Source: Solanum dulcamara
Taxonomy: Eukaryota; Streptophyta; Magnoliopsida; Solanales; Solanaceae
NCBI RefSeq assembly: GCF_947179165.1
Contig: NC_077237.1
Coordinates: 82,188,341 to 82,252,340 of the forward strand
DNA length: 64,000 nt
Direction of reading: 5' to 3'
Positions 47,862 to 59,358 of this stretch are shown piece by piece. A model generated the notes under the pieces. The model searched no databases and had not been told where the DNA came from. It saw only the letters and a list, made by a program, of their open reading frames with translations. The stretch's first letter is position 1, and every line of letters begins with the position of its first letter. The position numbers and the translations under genes are program-made.

Positions 47862-49545
47862 TGTCATGCTCCGGGAGGGTACCCTAGACGTGACTGGCAC
47901 TCGAAAGTCATTTCTGACCTTCAAACGATCTACCTGATTCATTCACACTATCATTCAATCGCATACACTCAAAAGAAGACTCCATCATAAATGTATCATT
48001 TCATATTAGAGGGGCCGGAGGCCAAACACTATCAACCCAATAACAATTATAATAAGACTTCTAAAAAAAATAACAGTCCAACCTCCCCACACTCTAGTCT
48101 ATGAAACCTCTATCAAAGTATAGAAGGTGCCAATGACAAGCCCATGGATACCAATACTCAAAATAAGGGAAACGACAACAAAACTATACAAGAAAGCTCA
48201 ACATCCTCCGAAAACTAGTAGGAATCACCACGTAGTTGAAAGTATGTAGATAATCAATAGTGCGCCGGTTGATGATCTCTGGTACCTGCCTCTACATCAT
48301 GAAACGATGCAGGCCAAATGGCGTCAGTACGTGAAATGTTCGAGTATGTAAAATGGTCAGATGAAACAACATCAAGAAAACATCAATATCAACTTAGGAT
48401 CTCAACTCATACATACATAACAACTCACTCAAATGTCCTAAGTCTAACAAGGATAGTTTAGACGGGACTAACTCATAAGCCACTCAACTCAACTGACTCG
48501 GAGCACTATCAAGACCTAAATGGGAGTTTCTCTTATCCGACAACCATCACCTATGAGCCAGTGATAGTACAACAATCAGATGTTGTTGCCACGTTCATTC
48601 ATACCTTGCCAGGGCATGAACGCCTCCCTAATCATGGATACTATCGATTAGTCAAGTCCTATCATTTTAGGACAATAAAAATGGGAAACATCCGACTTTA
48701 ACGATTCGATCCCACGAGAAGCATCCGACTTTAACGATTTCATCCCTCCCTACATTGGCGGCGTAGTTTCTGAGGTTCGAGTATGGACTGTACTCTCACC
48801 CGCTTCGGTGCTTGATACTTCTCCCATGACTCCATGCTCATAAAACTCCCTCCAATCATCTCAAACAAGCCATCATGGCTAGTTTCATGTGGAACATTGC
48901 CCACTCATCAACTCTATCCTCATTTCAACTCAATTAAGTCATAATGGCAAGTCTCATTTAGGATCTTGTCCACTCGTCAATTCTATCCTCCAATCAACTC
49001 AATCAAGCCTCATTTAGATAAGCATTTATGACATCTCCTCAAGACTCATCACAACTCTATGGCTTTAGCTCAATAATTCAAGTAGATTAACACATTTAAG
49101 GAAATTGACTTATGCAACATAATCACATGGTTAAAGAGATCAACAAAACATAATAACAAGTCCTCTCCATCAACTCACACTAACATGAAGGTTTTAGGAA
49201 CTTCTTATCTCAACAACATCAACACAAACAAAGTCAAATTAATAGGAGACAAAACTCATTTAAACATAAACCATGCCAAGAAACTCCATTCTCATGGACC
49301 TCTAATCTCAAAGCAAGAGTAGGGCACATGGGTGGACTCATCCCATGTTTTAGATAGCCTTACATACCTTAGTGAAGACTTGAAAAAAACCTTGGTGTTG
49401 AGTCTTCAATGGAGAACTCGAATCTTAAAACTCTTGGAAGCAATTCCTTGTTAGAAATGGAGAAGAAGAAGAAGAAGAGAGAGAGAGAGAAACTCCTAGG
49501 GCTTTTTAAAGAGAGAGGGGGCTAAAAATATATCCCCAATTATTT
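47862..49545 (-). mobile_element. LTR fragment of the same family, inverted
   Basis: Starts TGTCATGCTCCGGGAGGG, the reverse complement of the family's 3' end. Runs in reverse to about AAAAGCCCTAGGAG, which matches 47455-47475 inverted. The family's 5' terminus is missing. Includes a short GAA/GA microsatellite at about 49455-49492. Confidence 0.78.
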
Positions 49546-51023
49546 CTTTATTCACTTAAAAAAATTATCAATCCCACAATTCTATCTAAAATTATAGATA
49601 AGGTCCTAATCATGATTAAAAAGGGATAAATTCATAAAGATCTTTGAACTATGATCAAAATTTCAGCGACACACCTTAACTTAACTAGGTCTTATTACCC
49701 TAAATCTTAATCCATTCCAATGTTTTCTTTGATCTGTCTTTCTATACTGCTGTACTTCATTACGTTTTGTGTCATTTTAATTAATTGTTAGTTTACACTG
49801 ATGTAGTTTTTTGTTGAAATTCTCTAAATTGAAAGCCTTATTTGATTGTTATATAGTTATGTTCTAATTGAGTTGTATTTTTTCAGGTGAAACTAATTTG
49901 TGATGTTAATGTTTGATAAAATTGTTGATAAAACTAATTTGTGATGCTGTACTTGGCTAAGTGGCAAGTGAGGTTGATTTTGGATTAAGTTAAAATATGT
50001 CGAGTTCTAAATGTCTAATTTTTTGTTATTTCGACCTCAATTTTGTTATTTTTCTTTTGATTGCGGACAATCCTTTTATGATAGAAGTTGGGAAATGTCA
50101 TGCAAATATTAGTCGCGGTTTAACGTACAAGGTTTATATACATAAAATTAACTTAGAAACTATTTTGGTATTGAACAGTTTGACTTTTTTGTTGGATCAA
50201 GTATTAGTTACATTAGTGGCAGACCCAGAAATTCTATAAAGGGAATTCAAAAAAAATAAACACGCTAATCAGAAAAAAAAAATGTGCTTATTCGGATTTG
50301 AACTCGCGAGCTAAGACATGCAAAGGCAAAATATTGAACCCCATTTGCCACTGAGCTAGTCTTTTGGCTTATGTTCAAAGGGTTCAATATTAAATATATA
50401 CACATAAATTAAAAAAATTATCTTATATTTACAATATAATTTTTTAAGGAAAGAGGTTCGTCCCTCAACTACACCTGGATCCACCCTGATTACTGCGTAT
50501 CCTACTTTAATTTGTATGATTTGTTTGGTCAGTTATGATGATTTTCTTCAAGATTTGATGTTTATGCTTTTTGATCTAATTGTTACTGTAGATATTGTAG
50601 TCAAGTTGTCGGTGGTGACCCTATCCCTGTTACTCCTGTGACACTGGTAGTCTTGTCGCTTTTGGCAAATTCACGAAACACGTGCTCTAATTCAAAAGGG
50701 AAAATGATTTAAAATATTTTAAAAGTATTTTGAAATGAATAAAAATATTTTTTATTTATAGTTTGGTTTAAAAAATATCTTTGTTGTTAATACTTTGGTC
50801 TAGAAATGTCATTGTTGTTATTTAATAGATCAAAAATGATCATATTAATACAAAATGGATCAAAAATACCATTTTCCGAATAAATATTTTTTTCAAAAAA
50901 AAATCTTGTTTCTTATAAAAACATTACCTTTAAGGAACTTTATTTTTGTTTTTTTTTCTATTTAAACCTGTAACACCCCAATATTTTTTCTTTTTGCCAA
51001 GACTCCAAAAAAGAATTTTGTTT

Positions 51024-51060
<37 letters not shown>
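49546..51060. other. Non-coding spacer with repeat remnants
   Basis: No gene recognised. 50217-50495 resembles a common Solanaceae repeat (GGCAGACCCAGAAATTC...CCTGGATCCACC). 51025-51061 is a (TA)n run of about 18 units. TGTAACACCCC near 50970 may be a scrap of an LTR start. Confidence 0.5.
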
Positions 51061-51064
<4 letters not shown>

Positions 51065-51315
51065 CTACATTTTAGTTCTAGTCCCCACTTCTTTAATCAA
51101 TAATGGGCGTTGAGGCTTACCCTATTGAAAATGGCATCTGTCATGATCAGATTCTGTGCCAAAAATGTCTAGCTACTTCTTTATAAATAATTTAAATATC
51201 TAAATCATAATGTTTCCAGTCTTCATCAATTTAATTTATTATGCAACGGTATTTAATCATAAATGAACTTTAATAAAGAAAATAAAAGTCTTTCAATACT
51301 TATAATTAATATGGA
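51061..51315. repeat. Inverted repeat left of UGT copy 3
   Basis: Reverse complement of sequence at about 55905-56285. Shared landmarks are TTAGTTCTAGTCCCCACTTCTT, CTTCTTTATAAATAATTTAAATAT and TTTAATAAAGAAA near the inner edge. Confidence 0.75.
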
Positions 51316-52744
51316 AGGATAATGTGTTGGGTAACATCAATGTCTTGCCTATGGCAAGGCTCAAAAGGAGGCTGGAATGATTCGGATCGGAGACATGATT
51401 GAACATGGTGTTTGTATGGCAACGACTTAAGTAAGAAATAAAATTGTGTCTTTATTATCAATTATAGTTTTTGATACAATGATAATTAACATGTGATCCT
51501 AACATAATGATCAACCGGCCCCTTTTAATTATGTGACAATGTTTAATCGAATACTAAATTTATATTTTTAAAAAAAATTAACACTCAATATCTTAAAATC
51601 AAGGTGTCTGTTGAGTGGTGACCAATGTTCCTTCCAACTTGGAACTCATGGAAGATATTACAGTAAGAAAAATACCAAAGGATGCAAGAATAAGGGGAAA
51701 ATTAAAGAATTACTTATATATATAAAAAAAAAAAAAGAAGGTAATAGGCATAAACAAATTGAAACGGATGAATGATAATGAAACTTTCATATAATCAAAA
51801 TCAAGGTTCCTGCGTGAGTCATAGAACACTATTGAGTTCCAAATCTAATTACCAATTTAAGAATACAACAACAGTAATTTGAATGGAAAGAAAAGAGTGT
51901 AGAATACAAATTGAACAGTCTCTTCTATTAATTTGGAACGTTAAACTATCCTCTTTAGAGATAAATTAAGATACTAAAAATGAAAAGTTTGAAATAGAAA
52001 GATCAAGTAGTCAATTACTACCACAAAAATAATTTTTAGCGGCAATAAATATAAATATAAATATTAGCAAAGAGTGTTAAAGTCTTTACTGACATTAATT
52101 AATTGTAATTGGATCCAATATCATGGTAGGCTTTAAAAACTTTACAGAGAATGTTAATTACTGCTAAAAATATATATTTAGTGATAATTAAATTATTACC
52201 ATCAATTACTTAATGCTAAAAAAAAAATTGATACAGTGAATGTCGACCAACCAGAAAGAACAAAAGGCAAGACAAAAATAGTATACTTAGTTGTGGCATC
52301 CTAAGAAAAAGGTAAGACCATAAGTCCTATTCAAAATGTTCAAGCCATCTATTCATTTCCTGATTAGAGTTACTTTTTTGAAAGTAACTATGTATAATTA
52401 AATTTTTCTGATTTTATATAGACTTTAACAATTATTTATTATACTAATATTATTGATTATAACCTCCGTTTTATATTAGATGGGTACTTGTAATTTTATA
52501 TGGTGATTAAAAAATTATTAATACATTGAAAGACTTTATCATTTTGTCATTTGTTTATATCAATGCAATATACATAGAGTATATAAATAGCTAGTAATGC
52601 GAATTACTTACATTCAAAAGGTCATAGTAATTGTAGGGGTAAAATAGAATAAATTTGATTAAGAAAAAATTACCAAATTGCACACCTTATATTCCTATAT
52701 TTTCAATTATTCCCTACCATTTATAAAAAATTCAAAATTCCTCT
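51316..52744. other. Non-coding spacer upstream of UGT copy 3
   Basis: AT-rich, without conserved frames or clear transposon termini. Confidence 0.45.
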
Positions 52745-53018
52745 TCTGATACATAGGAATGATGCTGATACATCGCGATTTGATACATAAGTCTTTTTCA
52801 TGATACATCGCTATCTGATACAAACCAAATACAAAATATATCGGTAAAACATAAGTTTTACTGCTATTTTTGTTGTGTTCATGATATATTAGGTGTTATA
52901 AGCTGATTCATAAGTTTTATTGATATTACAATGTATGGTTTGTATCAACTAGAGATGTATAATGAAAATGACTTATGTATTAAATCGCGATGTATCAGCG
53001 TCATTCGTATGTATCAGA
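52745..53018. repeat. Foldback MITE upstream of UGT copy 3
   Basis: Arms 52745-52793 and 52970-53018 are near-perfect inverted repeats carrying ATCGCGAT in each and GATACAT motifs. Weaker pairing extends outward to about 52670 and 53090. Ends about 540 bp before the ATG. Confidence 0.78.
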
Positions 53019-53462
53019 AATCTAGAAAAAAAAGGGAATTCGGGTAATTACAAAAAAAGTCGGGATAAATTGTAATTGAGCTTTTTCACTATGGAATTTA
53101 AGTAAAATATCATTTAATTAATTTTATCTTGATTTAGTAAATGATCAAGTAATATGAGACAAATATTTTTAGTAAAATGAGTATTATTTGTGAAAAGTCT
53201 CACATCGATATCTGTGAGATGGATGGTCTTTTGTATGACTTAAAAAACTTTGGATGGTTCCAGACCTACTTCTTATTTCCTGATGTTGGGGTAAAGAATC
53301 TAACATAGATGATAAGGGATGAGTGGTCTATTCAATGATGCATTGCATGACAATTTTTTGCTGGAGATATTGTATCCTACCAATAATGAATATTATATCA
53401 AATCAAAATTGGCATAACTTTCCCATTCATGACAGTCTGGATTCATCTTTTATGACACTTTC

Positions 53463-53475
53463 TGTATATAAATAT
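53463..53475 (+). promoter_or_regulatory. TATA box of UGT copy 3
   Basis: TGTATATAAATATC lies about 95 bp before the ATG. The sequence from here to the ATG is alignable with the promoters of copies 1 and 2 (CCTTTTGAGA, CATTTCATTTC). Confidence 0.6.
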
Positions 53476-53561
53476 CTCTACCTTTTTCAATCTTCCTTGC
53501 CAAAATTATACAAAATCCTCCATTTCATTTCATTTCCCTTTTGAGAATTGTTTTTGAAAAA

Positions 53562-55152
53562 ATGGGTTCAATTAATGCTGAAATTAAAAAACCACATGCA
53601 GTTTGCATACCATACCCTGCCCAAGGCCATATTAATCCCATGTTGAAACTAGCCAAAATTCTCAATCACAAAGGCTTTCACATAACTTTTGTCAACACTG
53701 AATTTAATCATAGGCGTCTTCTTAAGTCTCGTGGCCCCAATGCAGTCGACGGCCTTTCGTCGTTCCGATTCGAGACTATTCCTGATGGACTCCCACCTTG
53801 TGATGCTGATGCCACACAAGACATACCTTCTCTATGTGAATCCACAACTAAAACTTGTTTAGGCCCCTTTAGGAATCTGCTTGCAAAGCTCAATGATACT
53901 AATAACACGTCCAACGTGCCACCTGTCTCGTGCATCGTCTCGGATGGTGTCATGAGCTTCACCTTAGTTGCTGCACAAGAATTGGGAGTCCCTGAAGTTC
54001 AGTTTTGGACAATTAGTGCTTGTGGTTTCTTAAGTTACATGCATTACTCCACTCTTATTGAAAAAGGATATACTCCGCTTAAAGGTAGGGCTGCTCAATA
54101 TAATTGGAGGTCGAAATTTTAATAAGAAATCTAAAATTTAAATAAATTTTATTTATGTTTATTTAAAAATTTTGGCATGTTTTTTGACCTTTTCTCTTTT
54201 GGGGAAAACTGTAGATGTGAGTTACTTGACAAATGGGTATCTAGAGACAACTTTGGATTGCATACCAGGAATGAAAGACGTACGTTTAAGGGATCTTCCA
54301 AGTTTTTTGAGAACTACAAATCCAGATGATTTCATGATCAAATTTGTCCTGCAAGAAACAGAGAGAGCGAAAAAAGCTTTTGCGATTATCCTCAACACAT
54401 TCGAAACACTAGAGAGTGAAGTTCTTGAATCACTCAGAACTCTTCTTCCACCAGTGTACCCAATAGGCCCCTTACATTTACTCGTCAAACATGTTGATGA
54501 CGAGAATTTGAAGGGGCTTGGATCGAGCCTGTGGAAAGAAGAGCCAGAGTGTTTACAATGGCTCGAAAACAAAGAACCAAACTCTGTTGTTTATGTCAAT
54601 TTTGGTAGCATTACTGTTATGACTCAAAATCAACTTATTGAGTTTGCTTGGGGACTTGCAAATAGTCAACACGAGTTTTTATGGATCATAAGACCCGATA
54701 TTGTATCGGGTTATGAATCGATTCTTCCACACGAATTCATGGAAGAAACTAAAAACAGGGGAATGCTTGCGAGTTGGTGTTCACAAGAAGAAGTCCTTAA
54801 CCATCCGGCAATTGGAGGGTTTTTGACTCACAACGGATGGAATTCGACTCTGGAGAGCATTTGTAGTGGGGTGCCAATGATTTGTTGGCCGTTTTTCGCG
54901 GAACAACAGACAAATTGTTGGTTTAGTGTTAGTAAATGGGACATTGGAATGGAAATTGACAATAATGTGAAAAGGGATGAAGTGGAAAGCCTTGTTAGGG
55001 AATTAATGATTGGTGAAAAAGGCAAAGAAATGAAGAAAAAGGTAATGAAATGGAAGAAATTGGCTGAAATTTCAGCACAAAAATCATCAGGATCATCTTA
55101 TGTGAACATTGACAAGGTGGTCAATGACATTCTCCTTTCATCCAAACATTAA
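53562..55152 (+). CDS. UGT85A: UDP-glucosyltransferase, UGT85 type (copy 3)
   Basis: Third copy, on the opposite strand. Exons 53562-54084 and 54215-55152 are joined in phase 1 across a 130-bp intron, 486 aa. The ATG at 53562 ([11 protein letters not shown]) matches the start of copies 1 and 2; an in-frame ATG seven codons earlier is outside the conserved protein. Catalytic His (AQGHINPM), Asp (IVSDGV) and the PSPG box with Trp22 and Gln44 are present. PSPG position 20 is Asn (THNGWNS) instead of Cys or Ser. Intact reading frame. The last roughly 50 residues are identical to copies 1 and 2, while the first part of exon 2 differs more ([19 protein letters not shown]). Its short intron lacks the repeats of the others. 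It arose from an older or separate duplication. Confidence 0.95.
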
Positions 55153-55904
55153 ATTCATAAAATGTTTGTAATTTTATGCTTCTTGTAGGAGTTTTACATA
55201 TTGCAGTTATTTCCCCTTCTTCCATCCTTTTGCCATTCTTCTTACTGTAATTTCTTGATTTTAAATATTTTTTAATATAATTTTACTATCCAATCAAATA
55301 TTGACACATAAATTAGAAAGGAGGGAGGTTATCTACTATCCTTTTGTATTAATCATAGAGGTGCCGAATGCTAATTGAGTTGTATTTGTACGGATCAAGA
55401 TGAACTGAATTAATAAATGAATGGTTATTGATTCGTTTAAAAGTTATTTGGAATTAAATTGATCAAAATATAGGTCAAAACTCTATTTGTTCAATTCTTA
55501 CTAAATTTTAATTTTTTTTATTTGTTCTCTTTTAATTTTATTAGTTAGTTACAAATAAAATTACTATTATTCTTTATTACAACTATATATAATATATTAA
55601 ATTAAAAAATATATATATTTTAAAATATTTTGACAAAATTTTTCTTACATCAATTTGACTATGATTTCATATATTGGATAATTTGTCACCTGACTCACCT
55701 CTAATTAATAACTTCAAACTAAAATATGTAATACTCCTTTTTTTCATTTTATGCGCCACTTTTCTCTTTTTCTTTTTTAGACATTTGTTCCAAGAAGAAC
55801 GATAACATATATTCACTAAAAAAATATACCTTAACCTCTCACTTTACCTTTAAAGATAATTGAATTCTCATAGAAATTGTCTCGTTATGTTTAAGATTAT
55901 CAGT
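55153..55904. other. 3' flank of UGT copy 3
   Basis: Not alignable with the 3' flanks of copies 1 and 2 beyond a few tens of bases. AT-rich, no gene. Confidence 0.5.
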
Positions 55905-56285
55905 ATTGAAAGCCTTTTTTTTTCTTTATTAAAGTTCATATTTGATTAAATACCCTTGCATAAATAAATTAATTAAACCAATGAAGATTGAAAATATTAT
56001 GTTTTAAATATTTAAATTATTTATAAAGAAGTATAGGCATTTATGATACACAATCTAATCTCATATGGCACCATTTCCGGCAAACGTCAATACTCATGAT
56101 TGGTTAAATAGATAGCATGTGTTTTTTTTTTCTTCAAAATGAATTCAATCATACAAAAAGGAATAATATGGCAATGTCTAATAAGTTAAAGAAGTGGGGA
56201 TTAGGACTTGTTAGTATTGAAGATATTTTAACATGGTGAAATTATATTGGCCAATAATAAGAAGTGGGGACTAGAACTAAAGGAG
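55905..56285. repeat. Inverted repeat right of UGT copy 3
   Basis: Reverse complement of about 51061-51315. The arm here is longer owing to internal insertions. Confidence 0.75.
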
Positions 56286-57157
56286 ATGTTGATAGAAAGG
56301 GGTGGAGGATATAAAATACTTTTGAAAATTGTTTTTTCAGAAGTTAAAAAAAAATATTTAAAAGTATATTTGAAGAAATGCACCTACAAATGTAATGATT
56401 TATACCAATAATAGATTGCGCCTATATACAATTTGACATGAAATTCTATTAATTATTCAGAATTGTGAAATTACATAATTTTACATAAACCTATAATTAT
56501 AGTAATTCAGTCAAGAAAACACATTTAAATCATTCATAACATTCTTCATTAATCTTGACTTAAATTGAATGAAAGTCTTTTCTTTGTGTTTTTAAAATCA
56601 ACATTATTTTATTATTGATTATTTTTTTAAGAATAGTGTAGGATGAAAAATATCATGTTTTTTTTATTTTAAAAAATAGAGTGAGGACCGATTACTTCTA
56701 ATTTCACTTCCATCAAAGCAGATAGTGAAGGGTTATAATTAAAATTATTTTTTTTTCTATTTATTCAATTAAAATTTATAACTAATACTTTATATAAATT
56801 TAACAATTTTGGATACACCGACATTAATATAATTAATGTTAAATATTTTATAATAATAAATTTTGCCGGAAAAAATAATTATGCGCTAAATATTTTTTTG
56901 AAACATTTATTTTGTTATAGTGTAATTTGAACCGTGTAGCTTCTCCCTAGTTGTTGGGGTCTGGGGAGATGAGGTAAGCCTGATCTAATTGATATAACCA
57001 CATTTTTATATTATAATATGAGTGGTTTGAATGATCTAATTGATATAACCACTTTCATTTAAAAAAATTGTAACATCACACCACCTTGGTAAGTTGGTTA
57101 TTTCTTGTTACTTTGTATTGTTGTGTTGGTATCTTCTAAAACTTGGAGGACACTTAT
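56286..57157. other. Non-coding spacer
   Basis: AT-rich; the direct repeat TGATCTAATTGATATAACCAC occurs at about 56982 and 57032. No gene. Confidence 0.5.
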
Positions 57158-57162
57158 TTAAC

Positions 57163-59353
57163 TGTAATGACTCATTAGGTTATTTTGAGAATTAGTCCTC
57201 CTCTTTTCATAGAAGACCCTCTTCGTAAATTTAAGTTGAAAATTTTGGACCTTTCGGTAACTTTGATTAATTAGTTAAGGGATAATTTTAGAGAATTAAT
57301 TTAACTGATGGGCTAAAGTGTTAATTTATTTAATACTTATACCACTTTTCTTATATTTAATAAAATAAGTTAGTAGAGTTTGTAAATTTTAATACATAAT
57401 CAGTTCGGAAACGGAAAAAATAATAATAATAATAAAAGAAAAGAACAAAAATAATTATATATAGATACATAATCTGATGGCTTAATGCCATCAGATGTAA
57501 CGCGACGAGAAAACGAGAAATAGAAACGGAAAGAAAAAAATACGCAGGAAGAAAGAAAAGAAAGGGGAAAAGAAAAATAAAGGAGAAGAGAAAAATAGGG
57601 ATTTTTCATTCCAAAGCGTCAAGGTAATTATTCTCATCCTTTCCATTAAATTTTCATGTGATTATGAACATATTTTTAAGGTATATTGGTGGAAAAACAA
57701 TGTTGAAATAAGAAAATATGACCCTAGGGTTCTTCATATAAAATCTTGATTTGGGGGTCGAATAACGATCCGTATTAGCTGAAATTTGATATGTGAGTTT
57801 ATTTTATCACGAGTGAACATAATTGGAAAGAAAATTTTAGATTTGACTTCAATGACATAGAATGAGTTAGTTCCCGAATTTTGATATATTGAGATTCAGA
57901 AAATATGGGAGTTGACATGTTAAGTGGCATCAAGATTAGGAACGTGATTATACATTTGTGTGAGTTTTTGGGTCTAGGCTAGACATATGGTAATAAGGGT
58001 GTTGTTAGTTTTGAAAATCTTATTGTGATTATTTATTTGACTAGATTACGTTGATTTGGAGGCCCAACGAAAAGGGAAGGCTCAAGTCCCGGAGTGACTG
58101 CTTGATTAATTAAGGCAAGTGAATTTTTAAACCTCAGTTTAAGCTTGTAGATGCTTGTATTTCCATGTTATGTGTACTGAAAAGTAATGAGAATTGGACT
58201 GGATTATTGACTGTATGATTGAGTTTAAAGATGGAGATGAGGGGTATAAAATGGTGATATAATGACATATATTGGTGGAATTTATTTGTTGTGATTGTGG
58301 ATTTATTTTGGACATGTGAAATGACTATGTTGATGCGAGATAGGAAAAATTATTGTTGTTGTCATGTTATTATCGTGAATTATATGAACATGAATTGATT
58401 GCATTGGTTCTGACATATTGTGTTGAGATTGAAAATGATATGAAATAAAAAAAGATCGGGCCACACGTTCCGTGGCATGTATTATGAAATAAAGGGGTCG
58501 GGCTACACGCTCCGTGGCAAGTATTATAAAATAAAAGGGGACGGGACACATGCTCCGTGGCAAGATATATCTGTTGAGGGGACGGACCACACGTTCCGTG
58601 GCAGGTTACATGGACAGAAATGTCCCCCATGGATTCTGGACTATAATTCAGCAAATGTGTACCGATAGGACAGACATGCATCATCTCATTGCATTTCATC
58701 GCATTTTGTTGATATTTGTGAATTCGTGTTTACCCTTTTATTGCTCTGTATATGCTGAACTTGACTTGATATGATTCATTGATGAGACTATTGATGAGTA
58801 TTCGTGGACTGTATTACTGTTATTATTATACAAGTGGAGAGTTGGGCTGATTTTATGTAGGTTGTAGTTAAGGAGGTTCGGTTGGGACGATAGGAGTACT
58901 TGTATTTATTGAGCTTTGCTTAGTTTTAGTTATCCACTTGCTGAGTACCGTGTTGTTTGGTACTCACCCCTTGCTTCTACACTTGTGTAGGTTGTGAGCC
59001 CGGACCTTCTTGATCTCTTAGGTTCTCTACACATCTCAGGCTATCATCTCGAGTGTTGAGGTAGCTGTTACATCTATCTAGCGGACACCTCTTACTCTTT
59101 TATTATGTTTTAGTCCTATTCTAGAGACAAAGACATTGTGACTATATTTTCTTTCGTACTTCGGTAATGTATTAGTGGCTTGTACACATGACAACCAATC
59201 TTGGGGGATTTTGAGTTTATTTTACGTGTTTTCGCTTAAGTTAAATTTTAATTCCTTTCTTTTTCTTCCGCATATACTTTTCGTTGGGTATTAGGCTGAC
59301 TTATCTCGGTGGGTTGAGATGAGTGCCATCACATCCGGATTCGGGTCGTGACA
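57163..59353 (+). mobile_element. Solo LTR, target duplication TTAAC
   Basis: Begins TGTAATGACTC and ends GGGTCGTGACA. Flanked by TTAAC at 57158-57162 and 59354-59358. Length 2191 bp, no coding. Contains a tandem array at 58455-58606 typical of some Solanaceae Gypsy LTRs. Confidence 0.88.
58455..58606 (+). repeat. Tandem repeat inside the solo LTR
   Basis: Four units of about 40 bp sharing CGG.C(C/T)ACACG(T/C)TCCGTGGCA. Open frames across them are by-products of the repeat and not genes. Confidence 0.8.
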
Positions 59354-59358
59354 TTAAC

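Noticed and set aside
51025..51061. (TA)n run considered as an origin or promoter signal
   Set aside because: Simple microsatellite in non-coding DNA; no supporting context.
53541..53561. Upstream in-frame ATG for UGT copy 3
   Set aside because: The extra seven codons are not conserved. The family start MGSI aligns with copies 1 and 2.
58455..58606. Spaced repeats considered as a CRISPR array
   Set aside because: Units are contiguous tandem copies without unique spacers, in a plant LTR.
58303..58774. Overlapping frames on both strands with repeated ATERVARPLYF-like peptides
   Set aside because: Produced by the tandem repeat in an LTR. The frames overlap on opposite strands and no protein family is recognisable.
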